From positions 4,725-66,394 of the forward strand of contig JAKACK010000003.1 in the NCBI GenBank assembly GCA_021821445.1: 61,670 nt of DNA. The letters are read 5' to 3'. The notes beneath the pieces were generated by a model, which was given only the letters and a program-made list of their open reading frames with translations, was not told the origin of the DNA and made no database searches. Source of the stretch: Microcaldota archaeon. GTDB taxonomy: Archaea; Micrarchaeota; Micrarchaeia; Micrarchaeales; Micrarchaeaceae. Below, in pieces: positions 18,605 through 28,406 of this stretch (the first letter of the stretch is position 1; each line of letters begins with the position of its first letter). Both the position numbers and the translations under genes were made by a program.

Positions 18605-21600
18605 TTATTTTTTACGTCTATAAGTGAATATGAGCAATACTATTCCTGCTAATATCATTGTATATAAAAGATTTATTGAATTGAAGCTCAATGTGAAATC
18701 TCCTATAGTTACAGTACTACTATCTGATACTGGAGAGTACGTATAATTATATTCGTAATATGGTTGTATGTTTTTAGGATTCTGAGGATCACGTCCACCA
18801 AAAGCAACGGAATCATTTATAGATGGTTGTTTAACTGAAATAGGTTCTGGTCCATTTGCACCATAGTACTCAACAATAATATCTGCATCACCAGTTCCAC
18901 AAGTAGTGAAATTGTAATTAAACTGTCCATTAGATCCAACTGTTGTTATATTTACAAGGCCTTCTTCTGTTGTTAACGTACCTGTTCCATTAGAGAATAC
19001 AGGTTCGCAGTATTCTGGATTTCCATTATACATTCCATTGTCTGGAAGACCATAATCGCCATATATATTACAATTGTAAGTAGCAGTCTTTAAAAGACTC
19101 TTTGGCTCTGGATTACATACACCGCTATCATTAAATTGTGGATGGAATGATATTATATTTGCTTCTGCAACTGCATTGCCCTGTTGTAATGTATCTAAAG
19201 GTTTTGATAATTTACATCCGCTCATGCTTGGATTAACAGTACAAAGATTTCCATAAGTTAAATAATTTAATAAATTAGATACGTGAGATGGATCTTGTGA
19301 ATCGTCATCACTCTTATTATAATAATTTATGTCTTTATTATAATAAATATATAATGGAGACCCTTCTGGAAGAGGACCTATTTGACCAAATGCTCCACTA
19401 TCATAATTAGCAGTACCACTTATATATAGAGTTGTTTCGTTTGTATTTGTTGTATTTAATACAGGTTCAACTGAAAATGATGAAAATGAAGTTATATTTG
19501 ATATATCCGCATCTAATGGCATATATATTGTGTTATTAAATGGGCCTTTAAAAGAATATATAAATCTTTGATATCCTCTTATATTATTGTTATTTTCTAA
19601 GTTTAATGATAATGTATCATAGTATTTGTCGGTTCTATAAACTCCGAATAGACTTACTCCTTCATAAGAGGTTTTATTCTCAAATATAAATGGTATATTA
19701 GAGAAATCACTATAAGTAACATTTTTTGGTATAACCCCCATAAGATCAAACCCAGGGTATTCTATGCCATTTGAAACAACCTGATTTATCCGTTCTGTTG
19801 TATAATTAAAGGCATAAGAAGAATTAAGCTCTGATTGAAGTGTGTATTGCGAGCTAGGTTTAGTGTAATTAACAAAAACATCGCCAAACAATCTATTTGT
19901 AAATAGGTTCAAAATCAAAGATGGAGGTAATATTGTATTGTTATCATAAACTGATCCATTGTAATATTTATTGTTCAATAAATATCTTACATAACTGTAA
20001 CCTCCTTCTATTGTAGAATTCAAATAATTACTTTGGGCAGGTATGTCTGCTGCTGTATAATATGAGAAGTTTTCAGTTGAATTTGGAGGTAATGAATTGC
20101 TTGACCCACCTGCGGGATTTGACTTTATAAAAGTATAATTTTGAGTAACATTATATTTAACATAAAATGGTATCATTACATAACCCTGTATAACACTAGT
20201 TATAGATGTTGTTGATGGGTTCTTAGTTGTTACTGAAGTATCAGATGGATATTTGCTGTTACCATTACTACTTGCTGTTTTTGTGTTTGTAACATTGCTT
20301 TTATCTGTTGAATTTTTACTAGCATTTAGATAGTTACCTGATGGATTTATTGAACTTAAAGCATCGGATATACTTATCAAATCATGTGGAGAACCCTCAT
20401 TTTGAGCGTACTTAAATGAACTTGGAACCTCTTCTATAGGTCCAAAAACATAATTAAGATTTGGATCCTCTACACAACCATTGGAATTACTATTGTTTAA
20501 GAAGCAATGCCAATATGAATGAGCACCTAGTGCACTTTCAGTGTAATTTAATAAGCTTAATTTAAATGTTACCAAGGAGGTACTTAACCCTTTATTAGAG
20601 TTATTCCCATGAGATAGCATTATTAATGTACCGTTGAAATCAGATGAAAATGTAAAATTATGAGGGAATAATTCACTTGGATATTGACCATTTATTGCAT
20701 ATGAAGAGGTAAATGTGTTTGTATAAGGTAGCCCATTTGGGTTGGGTTCGGTTATAGTTGTTGTAACAGGAGCATCTATGCTAGGTCCTATTGGAGGATA
20801 TCCATTATCTTGAAGATTTGGACTATTAGGTCCATAATTACAACCATTTATACAATATGTTATGTATTTAGGATTTGAACTATTTCCAATAGATATATTT
20901 GCGGAAAGAGGCCATCCATATGGCATGTAGTTAAATTTCCCATTAATGCCGTTTAATGGGGGTATGGCAACTGTATTATTTGATGATACCACCATGTTGT
21001 TAAAGTTAGCTGGATCTATTGGAACTTCAGTGTTGTTTGAATAAAATGCTTGCAACATCAGTATAGCTGAACTGCCATGCCCAGGTATATGGAAATCCCA
21101 AAGATCTAATACATAAAGTATACCATTTATATCAGTCAATCCCAATACGTGATGATTTGAAAGGTTATCTTTTGTCAATGGGGCATTTGTATAAGCGGAT
21201 GCTATTTTTGTATTATTAAATGGTCCCCCATGTGCAAGATAACTTGATATGTTTAATACCTCATTTTCGGTATCTATTGTTGTATTGTAACTTGTGTTTA
21301 TTGCATAATGTGAATAATTTAATGTTTTTCCGGATATCAATGGAATTGAACCATTAGAATAATTTGCTATGTATATATATTGTCCTCCAGGAGATACTGC
21401 CATTTCAGCATTTGGCTGGAATAATTCACCATCTTTTCCACTATCTGGTATATATGAGGATCTACTATTTTTTCCATCTGCGTATATTGCAGTTATTACC
21501 ATACTATGTTTTGATGGCAATACTAATGTGCTTCCAGGCGCACAAGTTGGCCAAGATGAAAAATCATCACACCAATCATTTTCTATTGTTCTGTTAGGGT

Positions 21601-24600
21601 GGTATTTACTTAATATAAATATATCCCCGCCTTCATCTGTTTGTATATCTATTGGAACTATGCTTTTGAATAATGCCTGTCCAGTACTTGCATCTATACT
21701 AAACCATGATTGAGAGGTATTTGATATTTCAGTTGTATTTGTTATATATAGATTATGAGATTGCTCTTTTAATGAATTATTCCAGTAATTTGACCATAAG
21801 CTAATCCAAGTTGAAAATGAATTTGAATCAATTCCTTCTGCAGCATCTGCTACTGTATCAGGTTGCAAATTAAGCATACTATAATATCCATTAGGTATGA
21901 AACGCATTTTATCTAAATAAGTTTTTGTTTTACTACTGAAATCTAAAAATCCATCTGTATGTGTATAATTTATTGCATATATATAATCGTCAGGAGATTC
22001 TCCTAAGAATGATGGATTATTAAATCCCACTTGTGTAAAACTTCCAACAGATAAAATATTGTTATTAGTCATAATTTTTAATGCGTTGAATACAGCTGAT
22101 GTATTATTGGATGAACTATTACGCTGTAAAGGTGTCAATGAGGCTATGAAATTAGTATTTGGATTCCCAAAAGCAGTAGCATTGCTAGATGTAATTGAAT
22201 TGGAAGGGTACATTGCAAGTTCATTTATATTATTTCCATCACAATTTTTACATATATAATCAGCAAAGAAACCACTTCCAGTGGATAAATTAAATGGATC
22301 TAATCTTTTTGGAGTTGTATATGTTAATGGACCGTACATATCATATGATAAATTCAGATATTCCTCTTCTCCTTGTGTATCTGCAGATGTTACTGGCATG
22401 CTATAATTATAAACGAAATATGGCAATACAGTTGCATTAAGTGTTGAGAATGGTTGTGTTGCCTCTGTTTCAAATGCATAGTATTTAGTAATTTTTATAC
22501 CTACGGAATCTGTTGTTGTTTTGCTTATCAACATTACATAATAATTACGTGATGGTGTATATGAATTATTTGTGTATTCCCATAGATAATGAGAATAACT
22601 TACCCCGCCATTATTATTGAATCCATCTTTAATTGCATTTGAATAATAGAAGTCTGCTTTACTACTAACCTCTTTATAATTAGTAAGACAAAATGTTGTA
22701 CTTCCATAATACAAACTTGCATCGCAACTTGGGTAACCGCCATTTCCATAAGAAACTATTGAATTACCTGCAGTTGGCCAATAAAATCCTGATAACTTAA
22801 AGTAAGATCCTGTTGGTTTTGGATTTAATTTTCCTGGAATAGGTATGTAAGAGTTTTTTATGTAATTAAGACTTGTATTTTCTGCATAATCATATGTATA
22901 CGTAGTACCATTTCTTGTAAAGTTCAAATTAATTAATAATTGCTTTTTACCCTCATTTTTAGGTGCATAATGTAAGTCTGGGAATTTTATATTCCAACTG
23001 TATAATGCAGATTCTGGAGAATCTGGAACTTTATCAAATATGAATGATTGGGAATTATATCCATTTGAAATTATGAAATTTGATGAGTTGTATAATTTAG
23101 GTAATGATAAATCAGTATAATTTACTTCTCCTATATAACCAAGATTGTCTATAGTTGGTGTATCTCCTTTTATAATTACGGATATATTTTTAACACTAGC
23201 AGGTGTATTGTTAGTCCATTCTACGTATGTAGATAATCCAACCCCTGCTATTATTGGATTGTTATTTGCTAAACATTCATCTCCCCCTATATTAGAGGTA
23301 TTTTGTGACATAAAGTATTCTATTATGTTAGAAGGATTTGGAACTAATGGACAGGTTATTAAATAACCTGCATTTTCTATTGAATTTGCTATAACATTTG
23401 ATGTATCTGGATTTAGAGATGGTGTTGTACTTGTATTAACAAATGAACCATCCCCTGCATCTGTGAAAGATGTTGAATTATCCACTGTTTGGTTGAAATA
23501 ACAATATCCATCATCTAAAGTAGGTTTTCCATTACCGTTTGGGGCAGGACCTTTACAAATTCTAGGTACATATACAATATCAGGCATTGTTAAATATGTA
23601 AAATGACCTACATTACCATTATTTCCGGATGGACAACCTTTTACACCAGAACCTGCAGATCCTCCATTTTCATTATGATATAAATGTAGATTATTTATAT
23701 TTAAGGCATTATTTATAATAACAGATATAGATCCGCCTCCACCACCACTTCCTGGAGCGTAATAATTACCAGTACTACAACTGCCCTTACTACTGCCTCC
23801 ACCATTACCTCCTTCCGCATATATATCCCCTAAGTAAACATCGTGTGGATTATTTGAATAAACTGTTAGATTTACAAATCCTCCTGCTCCACCTCCTCCG
23901 GATATTGTTACGTATGAACCGGCAGGTCCTACATGGCCTGCTGAATTAACATTACCTGAATCACCATTTGACTGAATTGAACCATAATTAAGTAATTCGT
24001 TAGTTTCAATTGTTATATAACCTCCAGCATTACCTCCACTTGCTGTATCTCCTTTAATGCTACCTTTGTAATGCGCTATTCCCTCAGCTCCTGCTCCTGA
24101 ATAATTTCCTCCTCCGCTAATCCCCTCATAAGCGGTATCTCCATTCATTTCTGGACCGTCCCCTCCTCCACCTCCGGTATCGTTATAACATGGAGAAACC
24201 AATGTACAATAAGGTGATGTTGGATAATTATGAGATACAGCATCACCACCATCACCTCCAGCAGCAGAAACATGTTTCGCATCTCCATTATTTCCATAAC
24301 CATTAGTGGTGGCACCTGCGGCACCAAGCCCAGTTGAACTTATTGATCCTTTACTATCTATAGTAAGATTGTTTAATACTACAAGAACCTCATTGTTGTT
24401 AAGGAAAAGAGTACCATTACTAATTGTAATATTGTAATAGCAATGATCCCTGCCATTTAACGTATAGTTGCTACTAATATCTAAGGTTCCATTATCCGTT
24501 GTTCCTGATGGACAGGATAAAGGTTTAGGTCCCATTATTCCCCCGTAAGTTGGTATTATATCTAAATCAATTGGTAATGAATTTACAGTTTCAGGAGTTG

Positions 24601-26764
24601 ATGCGGAATCTGTAACAGTTGTATCAACAATGTAATTTCCAGGTAAAGTGAAATTATAGCTATAGGATATTGAATTCGAACTCGTTTCCTTATAGTACGT
24701 TTCGTAATTAACACCTTTAGAGTTTTCAATTGTGAATTTATATTCGTATGGAGGAACACCACTATTTGGTAGTATACTATTGAATGTCAAATTTGTAAAT
24801 TGATCATAATGATAAGGGTCTACAGTATTAGCTGGAGAAACTGTAATTTTTGGATTTTTTAATGCAGGATAATATACCAATGCAGTTGCAGTAGCATTGT
24901 AAATTTCATTGGCTGCGTCTATTAAACTTAATTTATATAATAAAGTCTCGTTTTTTGTATCTTTTGATGTGCTAAAGCTTATAGAATTTGAGGTTTGACC
25001 TGATATAATTATGGAATTACCTGAAGATTCATTATACCACTGATACTTATATGGTGGTGTACCTCCACTTACAGTAGATTTTATATTTATTTCTTGGCCT
25101 ACATCATATTTTGAATTATGTGGACTTACATAAACGGATAAAGGGGGATTTACTGTGAAATGTACCGATGGTGATGTTTTTATCTCATTTGCAGAATCTG
25201 TAACTGTAAAATTAGCTTTGTAAATACCTGTTCTAAAATCGCTTGGTGTGTATGTATAGTTTATTGAACTGTTATTGGTAGTTATTGAAAATGTTTTTAC
25301 GTTGCTGTATTTACCTGTTGATGAATTTTCGTATTCTATTATACCATTATATGTATAATTTGGAAGTCCTCCACTAAGGTTTTCAGAAATTTTTATTGAT
25401 TGTCCATAATCAATTGGTGTGGTATTTACGTAAGGATTATGTATAACCATAGGTATTAATTTGAAGTTTGCAGTTTCAATTGTATTATTATAAATAGTTA
25501 TTCTTTCTGATGAATTAGTTCCTGAATAACATCCAATACCACTACAGGTCCAATCCACAAATTCGTAATATTTTGCAGGGGTTTCTGATATTGTAATTTT
25601 TGATCCATCTTTTTCTTTATATGTTCCTATTGCAGGAGTTGTGGTACCTGTTCCACTTGGAGATACATTAAGCGTTAGATTTAATAGTTTATAAGTTGCG
25701 ATTTCGGTTATCGCATTATTTATTTTTATATTTGCTGATGAATTTATTCCGGAGTAACAACCTGATCCACTACAGGTCCAACCTGTAAATATATAACCTG
25801 TTGAAGGTGTTTCGGATATTTTAACCGTAGTTCCGTAGTTATATGTGTATGATGCACTAGTTGTTGTTGAATTTGAAGATGCACTCACCGTTCCATCTCC
25901 AGATGGGCTAACTTTCATAGTTAAAGTTTCAGGTATAAGTTTAAAATTGGCAGTTTCTGTTATGTTATTATCCATAGTTATAGTTGTTGATGTATTGGTT
26001 CCTGAATAACTGCCACTTCCACTTCCAGACCATCCAGTGAATTCATAACCTGTTGAAGGTGTTTCGGATATTTTAACCGTAGTTCCGTAGTTATATGTGT
26101 ATGATGCACTAGTTGTTGTTGAATTTGAAGATGCACTCACCGTTCCATCTCCAGATGGGCTAACTTTCATAGTTAAAGTTTCAGGTATAAGTTTAAAATT
26201 TGCAACTTCTTCTATAGAACTGCTTAAGCCACTTAAACTTTTTGATGAAGAATTTCCAGTATAACTGCCACTTTCGGTCCCGGACCATCCTGTGAATTCA
26301 TAACCTGTTGAAGGAGATTCAGATATTTTAACTGAATAGCTAGGACTAAAAGAAAGATCTCCAGCGTATATTTTATAAGTACTACTACTGGTTGTAGACC
26401 CACTTGATGAACTATAGGAGATATATGCAGTTCCACTTCCATTTACTTTCATTTCTACATAACATTCCCAATATAAATCATATACATGATCACATCCAGG
26501 GGGATATAAAATTGGATCTTTGAGTTCTTGAGAATTAGTAGAATTTGCTATGATAGTTGCTTGTGTGTTACTTGCATTTGGTAAAATTGTATTATTGATT
26601 ATGCTAGTATTACTTGCAACCGTTATATTTGATAGGGATATTGATAATACTAATAAAAATGCCATTATAAATGAAATAGTTAATAACCTAGATTTAGACA
26701 GGTAAGAAAAACCTACATTTATGTCTTTTTGTTTAACTAAATTATAAACTTCAGAACTTTGCAT
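18605..26764 (-). CDS. Giant 2719-residue surface protein with InlB-like repeats
   Basis: An N-terminal signal anchor (about residues 27-50) and a C-terminal helix followed by TYRRKK indicate a protein fixed in the cell membrane facing out. Residues ~108-430 hold four divergent InlB-B-like repeats (GYEFTGWSGSGSGSYSG type); two middle copies are nearly identical. Residues ~440-745 look like three PKD/Ig-like beta domains (YGQSIKISENLSGGLPNYTY; GGTPPYKYQW). Residues ~815-1040 are extremely Gly-rich (SGGGGAGGF). The rest (~1040-2690) is Asn/Ser/Thr-rich beta structure with very many N-x-S/T sequons and paired Cys. An adhesin or host-contact role is an inference. Confidence 0.9.
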   Translation of the reverse strand: MQSSEVYNLVKQKDINVGFSYLSKSRLLTISFIMAFLLVLSISLSNITVASNTSIINNTILPNASNTQATIIANSTNSQELKDPILYPPGCDHVYDLYWECYVEMKVNGSGTAYISYSSSSGSTTSSSTYKIYAGDLSFSPSYSVKISESPSTGYEFTGWSGTESGSYTGNSSSKSLSGLSSSIEEVANFKLIPETLTMKVSPSGDGTVSASSNSTTTSASYTYNYGTTVKISETPSTGYEFTGWSGSGSGSYSGTNTSTTITMDNNITETANFKLIPETLTMKVSPSGDGTVSASSNSTTTSASYTYNYGTTVKISETPSTGYIFTGWTCSGSGCYSGINSSANIKINNAITEIATYKLLNLTLNVSPSGTGTTTPAIGTYKEKDGSKITISETPAKYYEFVDWTCSGIGCYSGTNSSERITIYNNTIETANFKLIPMVIHNPYVNTTPIDYGQSIKISENLSGGLPNYTYNGIIEYENSSTGKYSNVKTFSITTNNSSINYTYTPSDFRTGIYKANFTVTDSANEIKTSPSVHFTVNPPLSVYVSPHNSKYDVGQEINIKSTVSGGTPPYKYQWYNESSGNSIIISGQTSNSISFSTSKDTKNETLLYKLSLIDAANEIYNATATALVYYPALKNPKITVSPANTVDPYHYDQFTNLTFNSILPNSGVPPYEYKFTIENSKGVNYETYYKETSSNSISYSYNFTLPGNYIVDTTVTDSASTPETVNSLPIDLDIIPTYGGIMGPKPLSCPSGTTDNGTLDISSNYTLNGRDHCYYNITISNGTLFLNNNEVLVVLNNLTIDSKGSISSTGLGAAGATTNGYGNNGDAKHVSAAGGDGGDAVSHNYPTSPYCTLVSPCYNDTGGGGGDGPEMNGDTAYEGISGGGNYSGAGAEGIAHYKGSIKGDTASGGNAGGYITIETNELLNYGSIQSNGDSGNVNSAGHVGPAGSYVTISGGGGAGGFVNLTVYSNNPHDVYLGDIYAEGGNGGGSSKGSCSTGNYYAPGSGGGGGSISVIINNALNINNLHLYHNENGGSAGSGVKGCPSGNNGNVGHFTYLTMPDIVYVPRICKGPAPNGNGKPTLDDGYCYFNQTVDNSTSFTDAGDGSFVNTSTTPSLNPDTSNVIANSIENAGYLITCPLVPNPSNIIEYFMSQNTSNIGGDECLANNNPIIAGVGLSTYVEWTNNTPASVKNISVIIKGDTPTIDNLGYIGEVNYTDLSLPKLYNSSNFIISNGYNSQSFIFDKVPDSPESALYSWNIKFPDLHYAPKNEGKKQLLINLNFTRNGTTYTYDYAENTSLNYIKNSYIPIPGKLNPKPTGSYFKLSGFYWPTAGNSIVSYGNGGYPSCDASLYYGSTTFCLTNYKEVSSKADFYYSNAIKDGFNNNGGVSYSHYLWEYTNNSYTPSRNYYVMLISKTTTDSVGIKITKYYAFETEATQPFSTLNATVLPYFVYNYSMPVTSADTQGEEEYLNLSYDMYGPLTYTTPKRLDPFNLSTGSGFFADYICKNCDGNNINELAMYPSNSITSSNATAFGNPNTNFIASLTPLQRNSSSNNTSAVFNALKIMTNNNILSVGSFTQVGFNNPSFLGESPDDYIYAINYTHTDGFLDFSSKTKTYLDKMRFIPNGYYSMLNLQPDTVADAAEGIDSNSFSTWISLWSNYWNNSLKEQSHNLYITNTTEISNTSQSWFSIDASTGQALFKSIVPIDIQTDEGGDIFILSKYHPNRTIENDWCDDFSSWPTCAPGSTLVLPSKHSMVITAIYADGKNSRSSYIPDSGKDGELFQPNAEMAVSPGGQYIYIANYSNGSIPLISGKTLNYSHYAINTSYNTTIDTENEVLNISSYLAHGGPFNNTKIASAYTNAPLTKDNLSNHHVLGLTDINGILYVLDLWDFHIPGHGSSAILMLQAFYSNNTEVPIDPANFNNMVVSSNNTVAIPPLNGINGKFNYMPYGWPLSANISIGNSSNPKYITYCINGCNYGPNSPNLQDNGYPPIGPSIDAPVTTTITEPNPNGLPYTNTFTSSYAINGQYPSELFPHNFTFSSDFNGTLIMLSHGNNSNKGLSTSLVTFKLSLLNYTESALGAHSYWHCFLNNSNSNGCVEDPNLNYVFGPIEEVPSSFKYAQNEGSPHDLISISDALSSINPSGNYLNASKNSTDKSNVTNTKTASSNGNSKYPSDTSVTTKNPSTTSITSVIQGYVMIPFYVKYNVTQNYTFIKSNPAGGSSNSLPPNSTENFSYYTAADIPAQSNYLNSTIEGGYSYVRYLLNNKYYNGSVYDNNTILPPSLILNLFTNRLFGDVFVNYTKPSSQYTLQSELNSSYAFNYTTERINQVVSNGIEYPGFDLMGVIPKNVTYSDFSNIPFIFENKTSYEGVSLFGVYRTDKYYDTLSLNLENNNNIRGYQRFIYSFKGPFNNTIYMPLDADISNITSFSSFSVEPVLNTTNTNETTLYISGTANYDSGAFGQIGPLPEGSPLYIYYNKDINYYNKSDDDSQDPSHVSNLLNYLTYGNLCTVNPSMSGCKLSKPLDTLQQGNAVAEANIISFHPQFNDSGVCNPEPKSLLKTATYNCNIYGDYGLPDNGMYNGNPEYCEPVFSNGTGTLTTEEGLVNITTVGSNGQFNYNFTTCGTGDADIIVEYYGANGPEPISVKQPSINDSVAFGGRDPQNPKNIQPYYEYNYTYSPVSDSSTVTIGDFTLSFNSINLLYTMILAGIVLLIFTYRRKK
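25793..26200. repeat. Two perfect 156-bp direct repeats inside the giant surface gene
   Basis: Positions 25793-25948 and 26045-26200 are identical over 156 bp, offset by 252 bp (84 codons, in frame). They encode the segment NFKLIPETLTMKVSPSGDG...SETPSTGY of adjacent InlB-like modules. Perfect nucleotide identity implies recent duplication or ongoing gene conversion. Confidence 0.92.
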
Positions 26765-26872
26765 TGTATCAGATTATATTATTAATTTAAAAGAGCAATT
26801 TAAAATATTTATAGTTTTCCATTAAGAAAGGAAAATCAATTTCACTAAATTATTAAATAGTTTTCTAATAAA

Positions 26873-26881
26873 TTTATAATA
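26873..26881 (+). promoter_or_regulatory. TATA box of tRNA-Gly
   Basis: TTTATAATA preceded by A-rich sequence (possible BRE) lies about 20 bp before the tRNA 5' end. This is close to, though slightly shorter than, the usual archaeal spacing. Confidence 0.45.
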
Positions 26882-26896
26882 CTATCTTTTGTTAAT

Positions 26897-26969
26897 GCGA
26901 TTGTAGTCTAGCCTGGTAGGACATCGCCTTGCCAAGGCGGTAACTCGGGTTCAAATCCCGGCAGTCGCA
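26897..26969 (+). tRNA. tRNA-Gly (anticodon GCC)
   Basis: A 73-nt cloverleaf without intron. The acceptor stem is GCGATTG/CAGTCGC (one G-T pair) with discriminator A. The anticodon arm is TCGCC-TTGCCAA-GGCGG with anticodon GCC, and the T-arm is CTCGGG-TTCAAAT-CCCG. No CCA is encoded. Confidence 0.95.
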
Positions 26970-27044
26970 TATTATTTTAACACAATTTAAAAAATTATTA
27001 TTAAACAATTTTTGTAAACTAAAATTGGAACAATTAGATAGGTA

Positions 27045-27392
27045 TTATTTCTTATTGTACTGCTTAAGGTACTTTTTTACCAATTCAACTGCTTGCATCA
27101 CAGATTTCTTTACATCTGCTTCGGTATGTGCACCTGTACATATAACTTTTCCATTTTTGAATAATAAAAGAGCAGATTTTGGATCGTGTATCTTTAATAT
27201 AGCACCTGGAAATTGCTCAGGTTCATAATCGATATCATATGATAGTTTTGCTAATCCATAAAGATCTAATTCTGTATTTAGATCAGCACTAGCTACTATA
27301 TTAACTACTTTGTATGTTGGTACCAATTTTACATTTTTTTCATGAGGAAGATCTGGAAGTACCATATCGTTAGATTCGTTCTTTTTAACCAT
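27045..27392 (-). CDS. tbp: Single-repeat (half-length) TATA-binding protein
   Basis: This 115-residue protein matches one repeat of archaeal TBP almost completely. Residues ~26-110 contain VVNIVASADLNTELDL, DYEPEQFPGAILKIHDPKSA (Phe61, at a DNA-intercalating position), LLLFKNGKVICTGAHTEAD (Phe78) and the closing helix. Canonical archaeal TBP is ~180-190 residues with two such repeats. Here the frame ends with YNKK and a stop, and only 75 bp separate it from tRNA-Gly, so no second repeat fits downstream; none is seen upstream in any frame. The first 25 residues are polar. GGTGTATAA precedes ATG. It may act as a homodimer to rebuild the saddle. Confidence 0.9.
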   Translation of the reverse strand: MVKKNESNDMVLPDLPHEKNVKLVPTYKVVNIVASADLNTELDLYGLAKLSYDIDYEPEQFPGAILKIHDPKSALLLFKNGKVICTGAHTEADVKKSVMQAVELVKKYLKQYNKK

Positions 27393-27532
27393 TTATACAC
27401 CTATTTAAATATTACGTTTTAAAGGTATATAAATATTTAGTTTTTGCTAGAATAAAAAAGATTGCTTAAAAACATTAATTATAAATATACTTTCTTATCA
27501 AATTATATTATAAAAATAATAAAGGTAGTTAT

Positions 27533-27817
27533 ATGACAAAAAGATCAGGAGGACAATTTCATGGAAAAACAAGAAATCTTGTAAGGCATCATATGCCTTC
27601 ATCATTGAAGATTGCAGACAAAATAAAAAGTTTTGAAGTAGGAGATAAAGTTGCAATTATACCTAAAAGCACATATAGAGATGCTCCACATCCAAGATTT
27701 AAGGGAAGGATAGGAGAGGTAATAGAAAAAAGAGGATCTGCTTACGTGGTAAAAGTAAGAATTATGAACGCAACAAGAAAATTAATCGTTCCTGTAATTC
27801 ATCTTGAAAAAGTTTGA
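27533..27817 (+). CDS. rpl21e: 50S ribosomal protein eL21
   Basis: A 94-residue eL21 (L21e). The N-terminus MTKRSGGQFHGKTRNLVRHH, the segment FEVGDKVAIIPKSTYRDAPHPRFKGRIG and the ending VPVIHLEKV are diagnostic. In most archaea this gene is followed by rpo4 and DUF655 on the same strand; here those genes face it, and the 3' ends overlap by 19 bp. GGTAGTTAT precedes ATG. Confidence 0.96.
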   Translation: MTKRSGGQFHGKTRNLVRHHMPSSLKIADKIKSFEVGDKVAIIPKSTYRDAPHPRFKGRIGEVIEKRGSAYVVKVRIMNATRKLIVPVIHLEKV

Positions 27818-28380
27818 TTTCTTTTTATAAATGGTTTTACAAAAAGGTAAAACCTTTGGTTTCCATTCATTTCTTCTATTATTCTATCAACTATTAATTT
27901 TGCAGGATCTTGAAGAAGTTCTACTCTATCACTTATATCTTTAAAACTCTCAAATTTCTTTTCTGTTCTAGCTTTTATTATCGCTTGAAGGTGCTTCTTA
28001 CCTATACCTGGTAATAGTTCAAGAGAATGCTGCCTTATATTAAGGGATTTTGCATTATTGAAAAAATCAACGTACTTTTGTTCATTATCCTCTATTATTT
28101 TTGATAGCACATTGCGTAAATTACCTTTAGAAGTTTGAGTCAAATCCTCATATGATATTCTAGATTTTATTAAACTGATTTTATCTCTTTCTCCCTTACC
28201 TATGTATACCTTCTCACCAATATCAAATTTCATATTTGGTTTAGGAATAGCTTCTAGAAGTGTAAATTGTTCACTACCTAATAGTTGCAATAAAGGTTCA
28301 GGTTTTGCAGAAAAAGACTTACCAGTAGGCATGAAATCAATGACAAATGCATAATCTTCTCTTTTATCCATATTTTCCAT
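27799..28380 (-). CDS. DUF655 family protein (helix-hairpin-helix, OB-like)
   Basis: A 193-residue member of the archaeal DUF655 family. The N-terminal part (DYAFVIDFMPTGKS) is beta-rich with GEKVYIGKGERDKI. The C-terminal half carries the helix-hairpin-helix LELLPGIGKKHLQAIIKAR, a nucleic-acid-binding motif. In archaea it sits next to rpo4 and eL21 and is suspected to act in RNA metabolism; its biochemical role is not established. Here it is the second gene after rpo4 (26-bp gap), and its 3' end overlaps eL21 on the other strand. Confidence 0.88.
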   Translation of the reverse strand: MENMDKREDYAFVIDFMPTGKSFSAKPEPLLQLLGSEQFTLLEAIPKPNMKFDIGEKVYIGKGERDKISLIKSRISYEDLTQTSKGNLRNVLSKIIEDNEQKYVDFFNNAKSLNIRQHSLELLPGIGKKHLQAIIKARTEKKFESFKDISDRVELLQDPAKLIVDRIIEEMNGNQRFYLFVKPFIKRNQTFSR

Positions 28381-28406
28381 AATCTACCTACCTTTAAAAT
28401 CATAAT

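Noticed and set aside
25480-26440. Repeats as a CRISPR or transposon array
   Set aside because: The repeats are in frame within one gene and encode InlB-like protein modules.
26970-27044. A missing second TBP repeat hidden by a frameshift
   Set aside because: Only 75 bp separate the stop codon from tRNA-Gly, and none of the reading frames there or upstream of the start encodes TBP-like sequence.
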